Part shown: positions 17,773-26,554 of the stretch, piece after piece | Layout of the letters: every line of letters begins with the position of its first letter | Numbering within the stretch: position 1 is the first letter of the stretch | Origin: JBBSBL01 sp963735885 | GTDB taxonomy: Bacteria > Actinomycetota > Thermoleophilia > Solirubrobacterales > Solirubrobacteraceae | Assembly (NCBI GenBank): GCA_963735885.1 | Contig: CAVTMP010000010.1 | Coordinates: 186,001 to 250,000 of the forward strand | Direction of reading: 5' to 3' | DNA: 64,000 nt | Made by a program: the position numbers and the translations under genes | Notes under the pieces: model-generated | Seen by the model: only the letters and a program-made list of their open reading frames with translations | The model's database searches: none | What the model was told of the DNA's origin: nothing

Positions 17773-20208
17773 ATGCGCCTGCGCCAGCGCCGGATCGTTC
17801 TGTCCCTCGCCGCCTGCGGCATGCTCGCCGCGGCCCTCGCCGCACCGCCGGCGACCGCGCACCAGGGCCACCCGCCGGGGCATCACGGCGGTCACGGGCA
17901 TCCGTCGCGGCCACCGCTGGTCACGATCCGCCGCTCCAAGCACGACATCCCGGAGATCACGTCCCGCTCCTACTACGGCCTCGGCTACGGGTACGGGTAC
18001 GCCTTCGCGCAGGACAACCTCTGCCAGCTCGCGGACGACCTCGTCACGGTGGCGGCGCAGCGCTCCCGCTACTTCGGCCCGGACGGCCAGGACAGCGAGG
18101 GCAAGAACAACCTCAAGAGCGACTTCTACTACCAGGACATCATCGACCGCCGGACCGTCGAGCAGCTCCTGGCCCAGCCGTATCCGCAGGGGCCGTCGTC
18201 CAAGGCGCGCGACGCCGTCCGCGGGTTCGCCGCGGGCTACGACCGCTACCTGGAGCGCACCGGCGTCGACGCCCTGCCCGATCCCCGCTGCCGCGGCGCG
18301 GCCTGGGTGCGCCCGATCACGGCGAACGACCTCTGGCACCGCTACTACCAGCTCGCGCTCTACGCGAGCTCCGGCAACTTCCTGGAGCAGATCGTCGACG
18401 CCGAGCCGCCCGCACCGGGCGCGGCGGCCGCCCGCGCCGCCGCGGGCCGCCCGCGGTCGGTCCACGTCACCCGGGCGCAGCTCACCGGCACCACCGGCGG
18501 GCTCGGCAGCAACGCGATCGCGCTCGGGCGCGACGCGACCGCGAACGGCCGCGGGCTGCTGCTCGGCAATCCGCACTTCCCCTGGGCCGGTGGCCGGCGC
18601 TTCTACCAGTCCCACCTGCGGATCCCCGGCGAGCTGGACGTCGCGGGCGCGAGCCTGCTCGGCGTGCCGATCGTCAACATCGGGCACAACCGGGACGTGG
18701 CGTGGAGCCACACCGTCTCCACGGCCTACCGGTTCACCCCGTACGAGCTGACGCTCGTGCCGGGTGCGCCGACGCGCTACCGCTACGACGGCGGCGTCGA
18801 CGACATGACCTCGCACACGGTGCAGGTCGCCGTGCGCGAGGCCAACGGGACCGTCGATACCCGGAGCCACACCTTCTGGCGCTCGCGCTACGGCCCGATC
18901 GTCCGCTACCCGACGGCCAACTTCTTCTGGACGGCGCAGAACGCCTACGCCCTGAAGGACGCGAACGCGAACAACCTGCGAATCGCCGACCAGTGGCTGG
19001 CGATCGACCAGGCGCACAGCGTGGGCGACGTGCAGCGCGCGCTCTCGCGGCACCTCGCCGTGCCGTGGGTCAACACGATCGCCGCCGATCGCGCCGGGCG
19101 GGCGCTGTACGCCGACATCTCCCCGGTGCCGAACGTCTCGAGCGCGCTGGTGGCCTCGTGCGTCACCTCGCCGTTGGGGCAGCTCGTGTTCGCCGCGTCG
19201 GGCCTGCCGCTGCTCGACGGCTCGCGGCCGGACTGCGCCTGGGGCCAGGACCCGGGGACGATCGTGCCGGGGATCTTCGGCGCCGAGCACCTGCCGCACG
19301 TCATCCGCACCGACTACGTCACGAACGGCAACGACTCCTACTGGCTCTCGAACCCGGCGCAGCCCCTGACGGGCTTCGCCCGCATCATCGGCAACGAGGG
19401 CACGGCGCGGAGCCTGCGGACCCGGCTCGGCCTGATCATGGTCCGCGAGCGCCTCGACGGCAGCGACGGGCTCGGCGGCACGCGGTTCACGCTCGCCAAG
19501 CTCCAGCAGATCGCGCTGTCCAACCGCGTCTACTCGGGGGAGCTGCTGCGTGACCAGGTCGTCGCGCTCTGCCGCGCCACGCCGAGCGTCGACGTCCCGG
19601 GGACCGGCACCGTGGATCTTCATCAGGCCTGCGACGTGCTCGCCGCGTGGGACCTCAAGGGCGACCTCGACAGCCGCGGCGAGATCCTCTGGCGCCTGTT
19701 CTTCCCGCGGCTGACGGCGCTGTCCGGCGGCGCGTTCTCGGTCCCGTTCGACGTGGCCGCCCCGGTCGACACGCCGAACACCCTGACCGCCGACCACGCG
19801 GGCGTGCTGCGCGCGCTCGGCGCGTCGGTGGCGGACCTCGCCGCGCACGGGCTGCCGCTCGGCGTCAGCGTCGGCGAGGCCCAGTACCGGCCGGTGCCCG
19901 GCGGGCGCATCCCGATCCACGGCTGCCCCAGCGGCGAGGGCTGCTTCAACGTCATCTCGAGCGCGCGCCAGGCCGACGGGACCTACCAGCCGACCGCGGG
20001 GTCCAGCTTCATCATCGCCGCGGGCTTCGGCCGCCACGGCGTCAAGAGCCGCACGTTCCTCACCTACTCGCAGTCGACGAACGAGACCTCGCCGTTCTAC
20101 TCCGACCAGACGCGGCTCTTCTCGGCGAAGCGCTGGGTGACGACGCCCTTCTCGTCGGGGCGATGGTTCTCGCGCCGCGCCGGTCGCGTGACGACGCTCC
20201 ACGGATAG
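17773..20208 (+). CDS. penicillin acylase / N-acyl-homoserine lactone acylase family protein
   Basis: 811 residues, the length of Streptomyces AhlM-type acylases. A signal peptide (RIVLSLAACGMLAAALAAPP) precedes a His/Gly-rich linker. The alpha-chain follows with the family motifs KHDIPEITSRSYYGLGYGYG and FAQDNLCQ. The self-processing site is GGLGSNAIALG, with the Ntn-hydrolase nucleophile at Ser246, followed by GNPHFPW and the SHTVSTAYRF segment that contain oxyanion and binding residues. Such enzymes are exported, cut themselves into alpha and beta chains, and hydrolyse amide bonds of AHL signals, penicillins or lipopeptides. The actual substrate cannot be read from the sequence. Confidence 0.88.
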   Translation: MRLRQRRIVLSLAACGMLAAALAAPPATAHQGHPPGHHGGHGHPSRPPLVTIRRSKHDIPEITSRSYYGLGYGYGYAFAQDNLCQLADDLVTVAAQRSRYFGPDGQDSEGKNNLKSDFYYQDIIDRRTVEQLLAQPYPQGPSSKARDAVRGFAAGYDRYLERTGVDALPDPRCRGAAWVRPITANDLWHRYYQLALYASSGNFLEQIVDAEPPAPGAAAARAAAGRPRSVHVTRAQLTGTTGGLGSNAIALGRDATANGRGLLLGNPHFPWAGGRRFYQSHLRIPGELDVAGASLLGVPIVNIGHNRDVAWSHTVSTAYRFTPYELTLVPGAPTRYRYDGGVDDMTSHTVQVAVREANGTVDTRSHTFWRSRYGPIVRYPTANFFWTAQNAYALKDANANNLRIADQWLAIDQAHSVGDVQRALSRHLAVPWVNTIAADRAGRALYADISPVPNVSSALVASCVTSPLGQLVFAASGLPLLDGSRPDCAWGQDPGTIVPGIFGAEHLPHVIRTDYVTNGNDSYWLSNPAQPLTGFARIIGNEGTARSLRTRLGLIMVRERLDGSDGLGGTRFTLAKLQQIALSNRVYSGELLRDQVVALCRATPSVDVPGTGTVDLHQACDVLAAWDLKGDLDSRGEILWRLFFPRLTALSGGAFSVPFDVAAPVDTPNTLTADHAGVLRALGASVADLAAHGLPLGVSVGEAQYRPVPGGRIPIHGCPSGEGCFNVISSARQADGTYQPTAGSSFIIAAGFGRHGVKSRTFLTYSQSTNETSPFYSDQTRLFSAKRWVTTPFSSGRWFSRRAGRVTTLHG

Positions 20209-20277
20209 GCCTGGCGCCCAGCGCGTGTCGTCTCCGTCACGCGGCGTGAGACGTGCGTGCCGAACGCGTCGCCGCGC

Positions 20278-20898
20278 TCAGCGAAGCACCGCCGACCGCC
20301 GGGCTCCGTCGCGCGTCCACGCGACCCCGTGGCGTCCGGTCGCGGCGAGGCTCCGCGGGTCGATCGCGCCGGTGTCGAGCCGGCGCCGGCCGGCGGAGTC
20401 CCGGGCGTCGACCGCTCTCGGCGCCGGGGTGACCCAGGCGACCCAGCCCGACGCCGTCAGCGCGACGGCGTCCGCCCGCGCCCGGGCACGGACGCGCGCG
20501 CGCCCCGACCGCAGGTCGTAGACCTCCACGGCCGCCCGGTCGCAGGGATCGCTCGTGTACTTCGAGCACGGCACGTCGACCACGGTGAGCGCGTAGGCGA
20601 CGAACGGGCCGCGCAGCCGGACGTGCCGCACGGCGACGGCGTCGGTGTCGGCGAACGACCCCAGGCGAACCGCGCGGCCGCGCGCGGCAAGGCAGCCGTA
20701 CAGCGTGACCGCCGTCCCGTACTCCGAGCTCTCGCCGTGCTCGACCCAGAAGATCCGCGCCGTCGCGCTTCGCGCGAGGACGTGCGCGCCGGGGCGGGCA
20801 CACGACCGGCGCGCGGCCGGCGCGGGGGCGGCCGGCATCGCCGCGAGCGCGGCGGTCGCCGCCGCGACCGCCATCAGGGCCGGCGTGGTGCGTGACAC
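20278..20898 (-). CDS. secreted protein of unknown function
   Basis: 206 residues from GTG 20898, with GGGGAGG upstream. Residues 1-30 are a signal peptide (TTPALMAVAAATAALAAMP). The mature part has the alternating pattern of a beta-propeller fragment (SATARIFWVEHGES, RGPFVAYALTVVDVP, LTASGWVAWVTP) and four cysteines in pairs. A TATCGA-like -10 lies about 55 bases upstream. It is convergent with the acylase gene. No family recognised. Confidence 0.6.
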   Translation of the reverse strand: MSRTTPALMAVAAATAALAAMPAAPAPAARRSCARPGAHVLARSATARIFWVEHGESSEYGTAVTLYGCLAARGRAVRLGSFADTDAVAVRHVRLRGPFVAYALTVVDVPCSKYTSDPCDRAAVEVYDLRSGRARVRARARADAVALTASGWVAWVTPAPRAVDARDSAGRRRLDTGAIDPRSLAATGRHGVAWTRDGARRSAVLR

Positions 20899-21008
20899 GG
20901 CGCTCCTCCCCTTCCCCGGCCTGGCCGGTGTTCCCGTGGGCCTCCCGCATCGATAACGGCGCCGCGGAGCGGAAGGTTCGCTCTCGGGACCGCGTTCCGA
21001 GCAGGCCC

Positions 21009-21449
21009 TCAGCGCAGCGTGACGAGCAGCGTGCCGGCGATCAGCAGGGCGAAGCCGATCAGCCGTGGCGCGCTGAGCGGCTCGCCGGCCAGGCCGAAGG
21101 CGCCGAGGCGGTCGAGGATCGCCGAGACGATGAGCTGCGTGCAGACGGTCGCCGCGACCACGCCGCCGGCGCCGAGCTCGCGGACCGTCACGAGCGAGAC
21201 GGCGACGATCGCCGCGCCCCCGATGCCGCCGAGGAGCCACGCCGGCCGGATCGCGCCCGTGTGGCGCAGGTCGTCGAAGCCGCCGGCGAACGCCATCACC
21301 ACCGCGACGATGAACGTGGAGACGAGCAGGCTGATGAGCGCGGCGCCGAGGGGGCCGACCGCCTTGCCCATCTCCGAGTTGGCCGGCGGCTGGAAGGCGA
21401 TGAGGCCGCCGACCGCGAGCGTGGCGACGAGGGCCAGCGTGCGGTCCAC
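21009..21449 (-). CDS. DMT-family transporter of the YdcZ (DUF606) type
   Basis: 146 residues with five hydrophobic segments (LALVATLAVGGLIAF, GAALISLLVSTFIVAVVMAF, LLGGIGGAAIVAVSLV, AATVCTQLIVSAILD, LIGFALLIAGTLLVT). QPPANSEMGKAVGPLGAALI near residue 20 and CTQLIVSAILDRLGAFG are the conserved pieces of this small five-helix family, whose substrates are mostly unknown. The GTG start at 21449 has a TACGTT box eight bases upstream. Longer open frames upstream are not membrane-like. Confidence 0.82.
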   Translation of the reverse strand: MDRTLALVATLAVGGLIAFQPPANSEMGKAVGPLGAALISLLVSTFIVAVVMAFAGGFDDLRHTGAIRPAWLLGGIGGAAIVAVSLVTVRELGAGGVVAATVCTQLIVSAILDRLGAFGLAGEPLSAPRLIGFALLIAGTLLVTLR

Positions 21450-21457
21450 GGCGCGAC

Positions 21458-21463
21458 AACGTA
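21458..21463 (-). promoter_or_regulatory. -10 box TACGTT of the YdcZ-type gene
   Basis: TACGTT on the minus strand, eight bases before the GTG at 21449; leaderless spacing. Confidence 0.45.
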
Positions 21464-21554
21464 ACGGGGGCACGGGACGCATCGCCGCCGCCCGCGCCGC
21501 CGCCGCGCTGCCCGCCCTGAGACACTGTGCGGCCCCCGAGCCGAGGAGCGCCCG

Positions 21555-22707
21555 ATGGACCTGACCTTCTCCGCCAAGGAGACCGCCTTCCGCGACGAGC
21601 TGCGGGCCTGGCTCGCCGCCAACCCGCCCGGCGACGCGCCGCGCGAGGGCGGCGAGGACGCCCACTACGCGTGGCGCCGGGACTGGCAGCGGCGGCTGTA
21701 CGACAGCGGCTGGGCCGCCCCGGCGTGGCCGCTCGAGCACGGCGGGCGAGGGGCGACCCTGACCGAGTCGGCGATCTACTTCGAGGAGCTCGGCCTGGCC
21801 CGGGTGCCGCTTCCGGCCAACGTCCTCGGCCTCCTGCTCGGCGGTCCGACGCTCATGGCGTGGGGGACGCCCGAGCAGCAGGACCGCTACCTCGCCCCGA
21901 TCCTCTCGGGGGAGGAGATCTGGTGTCAGGGCTTCTCGGAGCCGGACGCCGGGCTCGGACCTCGCGAGCCTCAAGACGAAGGCCGTCGCCGACGGCGACG
22001 ACTGGGTCGTCACCGGGCAGAAGGTGTGGACGAGCGGCGCGCAGTACGCGAAGTGGTGCATGCTCGTCGCCCGCACGGAGTCCGGGCTGGCGAAGAAGCA
22101 CCAGGGGCTCACCTACTTCCTCATGGACATGGAGCAGGATGCCGTGCAGGTCCGGCCGCTGCGCCAGATCACCGGCGAGTCGGAGTTCAACGAGCTGTTC
22201 ATCGAGGAGGCGCGGATCCCGGGGGAGAACGTCGTCGGCGGCGTCGGCAACGGGTGGAAGGTGGCGCTCACCACGCTGATGAACGAGCGCGCCGGCCTCG
22301 GCTTCGCGCTCCAGGTGCGGATGCGCCAGCTCCTGGACGACCTCTGCGCGGCGGCGGCCGAGCGCGGACGGCTGGAGGACCCGCTCTGCGCCGACCGGCT
22401 CGCCGACCTGCACGTGCGCTGCGAGACGATCCGGCTGCTCGCCTGGAAGGGGCTGACCGACGTCGAGCGCTACGGCCAGCCCGGCCCGGAGGGCTCGCTG
22501 GTCAAGTGGCTCTGGTCGGACTCCAACCAGCGGCTCACCCAGCTCGCGGTCGACGTGCTCGGGCCGGACGCGCTGGCCGCCGGCCAGCCCTGGAGCTACG
22601 AGCTGCTGCGCGCGCGCGGCAACACGATCGAGGGCGGCACGACCGAGATCCTCAAGAACATCGTCGCCGAGCGGGTGCTCGGCCTGCCCCGCCTCGCAGC
22701 GGCCTGA
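21555..22707 (+). CDS. acyl-CoA dehydrogenase, first of a pair (one frameshift)
   Basis: Begins at ATG 21555 after GAGGAG. The frame breaks in the G run at 21951-21953. Removing one G turns FSEPDAG into the family sequence FSEPDAGSDLASLKTKAV and gives 383 residues. Family features: N-terminal helical domain (TFSAKETAFRDELRAWLA), the FAD/substrate segment FSEPDAGSD, VTGQKVWTSGAQYA, and the C-terminal RGNTIEGGTTEILKNIVAERVLG. It oxidises an acyl-CoA to the 2-enoyl-CoA with FAD. It is followed 16 bases later by a second, shorter acyl-CoA dehydrogenase. Such FadE pairs in actinobacteria form mixed tetramers acting on bulky CoA esters (steroid side chains, ring acids). Substrate unknown. Confidence 0.85.
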
Positions 22708-22723
22708 GGGAGACACGGGAGCC

Positions 22724-23736
22724 ATGGACTTCGGACTCACCGACGATCAGCGCGAGATCCGGCGCACGGCCAGCGAGCTGCTCGCCGAGCGCGCGAAGCC
22801 GGACCGGGTGCGCGAGCACGCCGAGGCGAGCCGCACGGACGCGGAGCTCTGGCGCGAGCTCGGCGAGCTGGGCTGGCCCGGGATCGCCGTCGCCGAGGCG
22901 CACGGCGGCCAGGGCCTCGGTGCCGTGGAGCAGGCGATCCTCTGCGAGGAGCTCGGCCGCAGCGTCGCGCCGGTGCCGTTCCTCCCCACCGTGCTCGCGG
23001 CGACGCTGATCGAGCACGCCGGCTCGCCGGCCCAGCAGGCGCGCTGGCTCCCCGGCCTCGCGAGCGGCGCGCTGAGAGGTGCGCGCCGGGGCGCCCGGGC
23101 TGCTGCCCGGGGCCGCGGAGGCCGACGTGCTCGTGCTGCTCGACGAGGGCGGGCGCCCGCGTGCTGAGCGCCGAGGAGGCGCGACCGGCGCCCGCCGCCT
23201 CGATCGACCCGACCCGGCCCGCCGCGTTCGTGACCCCGGGCCCCGACGCCGGGGAGGCGCTCCCCGGCGACGTCGAGGCGGCCACGGACCGCGCGCTCGT
23301 GCCGGTCGCCGCCGAGCTCGTCGGCGTGTGTGCGAGCGCGCTGGACATGACGGTCGCCTACGTCAAGGATCGCCGGCAGTTCGGCACGGCGGTCGGCGCC
23401 TTCCAGGCCGTGTCCCACCGCTGCGCGCAGATGCTGCTCGACACCGAAGGCGCTCGCTCGGCGGTGTCGTTCGCGGCGTGGGCCGCCGACGCCGACCCCG
23501 CGCGCCTGGCCGAGGCCGCGGCGATGGCCAAGGCCGCCGCGTCGGACGCCGGCCGCGAGGTGACGGACGCCGCGATCCAGCTCCACGGCGGCATCGGCTT
23601 CACCTGGGAGGCCGACGTCCACTGGCGCTACAAGCGCGCGCAGCTCGACGCCGTCCTGCTCGGCGGGGCGACGGCGCACCGCGCGCGGCTCGCGCGGATC
23701 CTGGCGGCCCGGGTCGGCCTGCCGGCGCCGGCCTGA
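22724..23736 (+). CDS. acyl-CoA dehydrogenase, second of a pair (two frameshifts)
   Basis: ATG 22724, preceded by GGGAG. Two extra bases, about 23074 and in the C run 23156-23158, split it into three frames. Removing them gives 336 residues, the short form typical of the partner subunit. Seen: DFGLTDDQREIRRTASELLA, then WPGIAVAEAHGGQGLG, later KDRRQFGTAVGAFQAVSHR and IQLHGGIGFTWEADVHWRYK at the C terminus. The segment between the two shifts (LLPGAAEADVLVLLDEGG) lies where the middle beta domain is expected. It lacks the SEPxAGSD signature, as short partners often do. It probably forms a heterotetramer with the preceding product (family knowledge). Confidence 0.8.
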
Positions 23737-23750
23737 GGCCGGCCGGTCGG

Positions 23751-25385
23751 TCAGATCGTCTCCGGCTCCATCGTGATCGCGCCGCACGGGCACTCCGCCA
23801 CGCAGATCCCGCAGCCCTTGCAGAAGTCGTAGTCGATGGCGTAGGGCTCGCCCGGGTCGTCGATCTTCAGCACCGCGTTGTCGGGGCAGACCCCGAAGCA
23901 GTTGTCGCACGAGAAGCAGTTGCCGCACGACAGGCACCGCCGGGCCTCGAAGAGCGCCGTCTCCTCGTCGAGCCCACCCTCGACCTCCTCGAACGTCGTG
24001 CGCCGCCGGGCCAGCTCGAGCTGGGGCTGGACGCTGCGCGGGGCGTCGGCGTAGTACCAGGTGTTGAGCTTGTCGAAGGTGGCCAGCTCGCGCTCCGGCT
24101 CCGGCGCCGCCTGCTGCCCGCGGAGCCAGGCGTCCACGCACCGGGCGGCCTGGCGGCCGTGGCCGACGCCGACCGTGACCGTCCGCTCGGCGGGGACCAT
24201 GTCGCCCCCGGCGAAGATCCCCGGGTGCCCGGTCATCATCGTGCGGTCGACCTGCACGACGCCGTCCTCGATCGTCAGGCCCGGCACGCCGTCGAGCAGC
24301 GACAGATCGGCCTCCTGGCCGAGGGCGAGCACGACCGAGTCGGCCTCGAGCTCCTCCAGCTCGCCGGTGGGCTGCGGGAACCCGCTCTCGTCCAGCTCCA
24401 TCCGCTCGAGCACGAGGCGCCCGGCGTCGGCCTGCTTGATGGTGGAGAGCCACTTCATCATCACGCCCTCCTCCTCGGCCGCCTCGACCTCGAACTCGTG
24501 GGCCGGCATCGCCTCGCGCACGCGGCGGTAGACGATGATCGCCTCCTCGGCGCCGAGCCGCTTGGCGGTGCGCGCGGCGTCGATGGCGGTGTTGCCGCCG
24601 CCGTAGACCACCACGCGACGGCCGAGCAGCGGCCGCTCCTCCCCCTCCATGCTGCGCAGCAGCTCGACGGCGTCGAGGATCCGCGCGGCCTCGCCGGCCG
24701 GGATGTAGGCCCGCTTGCCGATGTGCGCCCCGACGGCCAGGAAGGCGGCGTCGTAGCCGCCCGCCTCCATCGTCGCGAGGATGTCGGTGACCTTCGCGTC
24801 GAGCCGCAGCTCGACCCCGAGGTCGAGGATGCGCTGCACCTCGGCGTCGAGCACGTCGCGCGGCAGCCGGTAGGCCGGGATGCCGAACCGCATCATCCCG
24901 CCGGCCATCGGGCCGGCCTCGTGGATCGTCACGCGGTGGCCGCGCAGCGCAAGGTGGTAGGCGGCCGACAGGCCGGACGGCCCGGCTCCGACGACCAGCA
25001 CGTGGCGGCCCGACGGCGGCGCGCTCGCCTCCACGCGCCAGCCCTGCTCGATCGCGAGGTCGCCGAGGAACCGCTCGACCTCGTTGATCCCGACGGCCTC
25101 GTCCAGGTCGCCGCGGTTGCAGGCGCTCTCGCACGGGTGGTAGCAGGCGCGGCCCATGATCGCGGGCAGCGGGTTCGTCTCCATGATCTTGCGCCAGGCG
25201 CGCTCGTACCCGTCGCCACCCGTCTCGGCCTCGTAGAGCCAGCGCTGGATGTCCTCGCCGGCCGGGCACGCGTGGTTGCACGGCGGCTGGCGCTCGACGT
25301 ACACCGCGCGCTCGGTGCGCCACGTCCCGGTCTTGTTCGCCCGGCTCGAGCCGACGTCCAGCGTGATGGCGAAGGGCTTGTCCAT
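23751..25385 (-). CDS. NAD(P)/FAD oxidoreductase (GltD-like) fused to a 2x[4Fe-4S] ferredoxin domain
   Basis: 544 residues. N-terminal Fe-S helix part with CNHACPAG and CYHPCESACNRG. FAD-binding Rossmann motif VLVVGAGPSGLSAAYHLA near 165, and NAD(P)-binding VVVYGGGNTAIDAARTAKRLG near 265, as in glutamate-synthase small subunits and NfnB. The C-terminal 80 residues are a PorD-like ferredoxin: CLSCGNCFSCDNCFGVCP and CKGCGICVAECPCGA. It is the last gene of the operon; its start overlaps the stop of the beta-subunit gene (TGATG). It would carry electrons between the 2-oxoacid oxidoreductase and NAD(P). This GltD-like partner is what distinguishes phenylglyoxylate:NAD+ oxidoreductase (PadH) from ordinary pyruvate:ferredoxin oxidoreductases. 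Confidence 0.85.
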   Translation of the reverse strand: MDKPFAITLDVGSSRANKTGTWRTERAVYVERQPPCNHACPAGEDIQRWLYEAETGGDGYERAWRKIMETNPLPAIMGRACYHPCESACNRGDLDEAVGINEVERFLGDLAIEQGWRVEASAPPSGRHVLVVGAGPSGLSAAYHLALRGHRVTIHEAGPMAGGMMRFGIPAYRLPRDVLDAEVQRILDLGVELRLDAKVTDILATMEAGGYDAAFLAVGAHIGKRAYIPAGEAARILDAVELLRSMEGEERPLLGRRVVVYGGGNTAIDAARTAKRLGAEEAIIVYRRVREAMPAHEFEVEAAEEEGVMMKWLSTIKQADAGRLVLERMELDESGFPQPTGELEELEADSVVLALGQEADLSLLDGVPGLTIEDGVVQVDRTMMTGHPGIFAGGDMVPAERTVTVGVGHGRQAARCVDAWLRGQQAAPEPERELATFDKLNTWYYADAPRSVQPQLELARRRTTFEEVEGGLDEETALFEARRCLSCGNCFSCDNCFGVCPDNAVLKIDDPGEPYAIDYDFCKGCGICVAECPCGAITMEPETI

Positions 25386-26545
25386 CACTGCGGCCCCCGC
25401 GGCGCCCCGGCGATCGTGCCCAGCAGCCCCGGCCCGGGCGTCGGGCGGACGGCGGCCTCCCCCGCCACGGCGGCCCGGACCTCCTCGAGGCCCGCGGCGG
25501 CGCCGGCCTCGCCCGGCAGCCCGGCGGCCTCGCCGCCCGCCGGGAGCAGCCCGAACCGGCGGATGTTGCGGTCGGCCATCTCCTGGAGACGCGCGAGCAC
25601 CGCCTCGTTGCGCTTCGGCTTGAAGAGGTGGGCGTAGCGGCGCTGCAGCACGAGGTACTCCTCGACCGGCACGCGACGGCGGATCTTCGAGACCTCGGTG
25701 ACCTCGCCGTCGCGCGCCTCGAAGACCGGGAAGAGCCCGGTCTCCTTCACGAGCCGCGCCAGCCGGATCGTGTCGTGCGAGGCGGCGCCCCAGCCGAGCG
25801 GGCAGGGCACGAACACGTGCAGGTAGCGGGAGCCGCGGATCTCCATCGCGCGGGTCACCTTCTCCTCGAGGTCCCGCAGCTCGGCGACCGTCGCCGTCGC
25901 GACGTAGGGGATCTCGTGGGCCATGGCGATGAGCGGCGCGTTCTTGCCCTGGCCGAAGACGTTGCCCGGCTCCTCGCCGACCGGCTTGGTCGTGGCGGTG
26001 CGGGCCGCCGGCGGCGTGGCGCCGGAGCGCTGGACCCCGGTGTTCATGTACGCCTCGTTGTCGTAGCAGATGAAGAGCACGTCGTCGTTGCGCTCGAACA
26101 TCCCCGAGAGGCACCCGAACCCGATGTCGAGCGTGCCCCCGTCGCCGCCCTGCCCGACGACCCGGACGTCGGTGCGGCCCTTCGCCTTGAGCGCGGCGGC
26201 GACCCCGGTCGCCACGGCCGGGGCGTTGCCGAAGAGCGAGTGGATCCACGGCATCTGCCACGACGACTCCGGGTAGGGCGTGGAGAACACCTCGAGGCAG
26301 CCGGTCGCGTTGGTCGCGATGAGCTGCCCGTCGGTCGCGCGCATCGCGGCGTCCAGCGCGTAGCGGGCGCCGAGCGCCTCGCCGCAGCCCTGGCAGGCCC
26401 GGTGGCCCGAGGTGAGGGTGTTCGAGCGCTCCGTCCGGGCCTGGACCGTGCGCTCGTCGGGGCTGAGCAGCCGGTTCCCGACCGCGAAGCTCCCCGCCTG
26501 GTAGAAGCGGATCTGCTGGGTCGGCCGGGCGTCGGGATCGGTCAT
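25385..26545 (-). CDS. 2-oxoacid:acceptor oxidoreductase, beta subunit (PorB-type)
   Basis: 386 residues. ThDP-binding subunit: HRACQGCGEALGARYALDA near 48, NATGCLEVFSTPYP, then the ThDP motif GQGGDGGTLDIGFGCLSG near 130 and YDNEAYMNTGVQRS. These are hallmarks of PorB. It has a C-terminal extension of about 100 residues beyond the core (PVEEYLVLQRRYAHLFK onward) rich in alanine/glycine at the end. Only the first cysteine pair is seen, with no separate ferredoxin domain, which sits on the next gene instead. The ribosome-binding site AGGAGA overlaps the alpha-subunit stop codon. Confidence 0.88.
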   Translation of the reverse strand: MTDPDARPTQQIRFYQAGSFAVGNRLLSPDERTVQARTERSNTLTSGHRACQGCGEALGARYALDAAMRATDGQLIATNATGCLEVFSTPYPESSWQMPWIHSLFGNAPAVATGVAAALKAKGRTDVRVVGQGGDGGTLDIGFGCLSGMFERNDDVLFICYDNEAYMNTGVQRSGATPPAARTATTKPVGEEPGNVFGQGKNAPLIAMAHEIPYVATATVAELRDLEEKVTRAMEIRGSRYLHVFVPCPLGWGAASHDTIRLARLVKETGLFPVFEARDGEVTEVSKIRRRVPVEEYLVLQRRYAHLFKPKRNEAVLARLQEMADRNIRRFGLLPAGGEAAGLPGEAGAAAGLEEVRAAVAGEAAVRPTPGPGLLGTIAGAPRGPQ

Positions 26546-26554
26546 CGTCGTCTC

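Noticed and set aside
20229..20253. Terminator hairpin between the acylase and the secreted protein gene
   Set aside because: Only a five-base-pair TCACG/CGTGA stem with imperfect extension; too weak to list.
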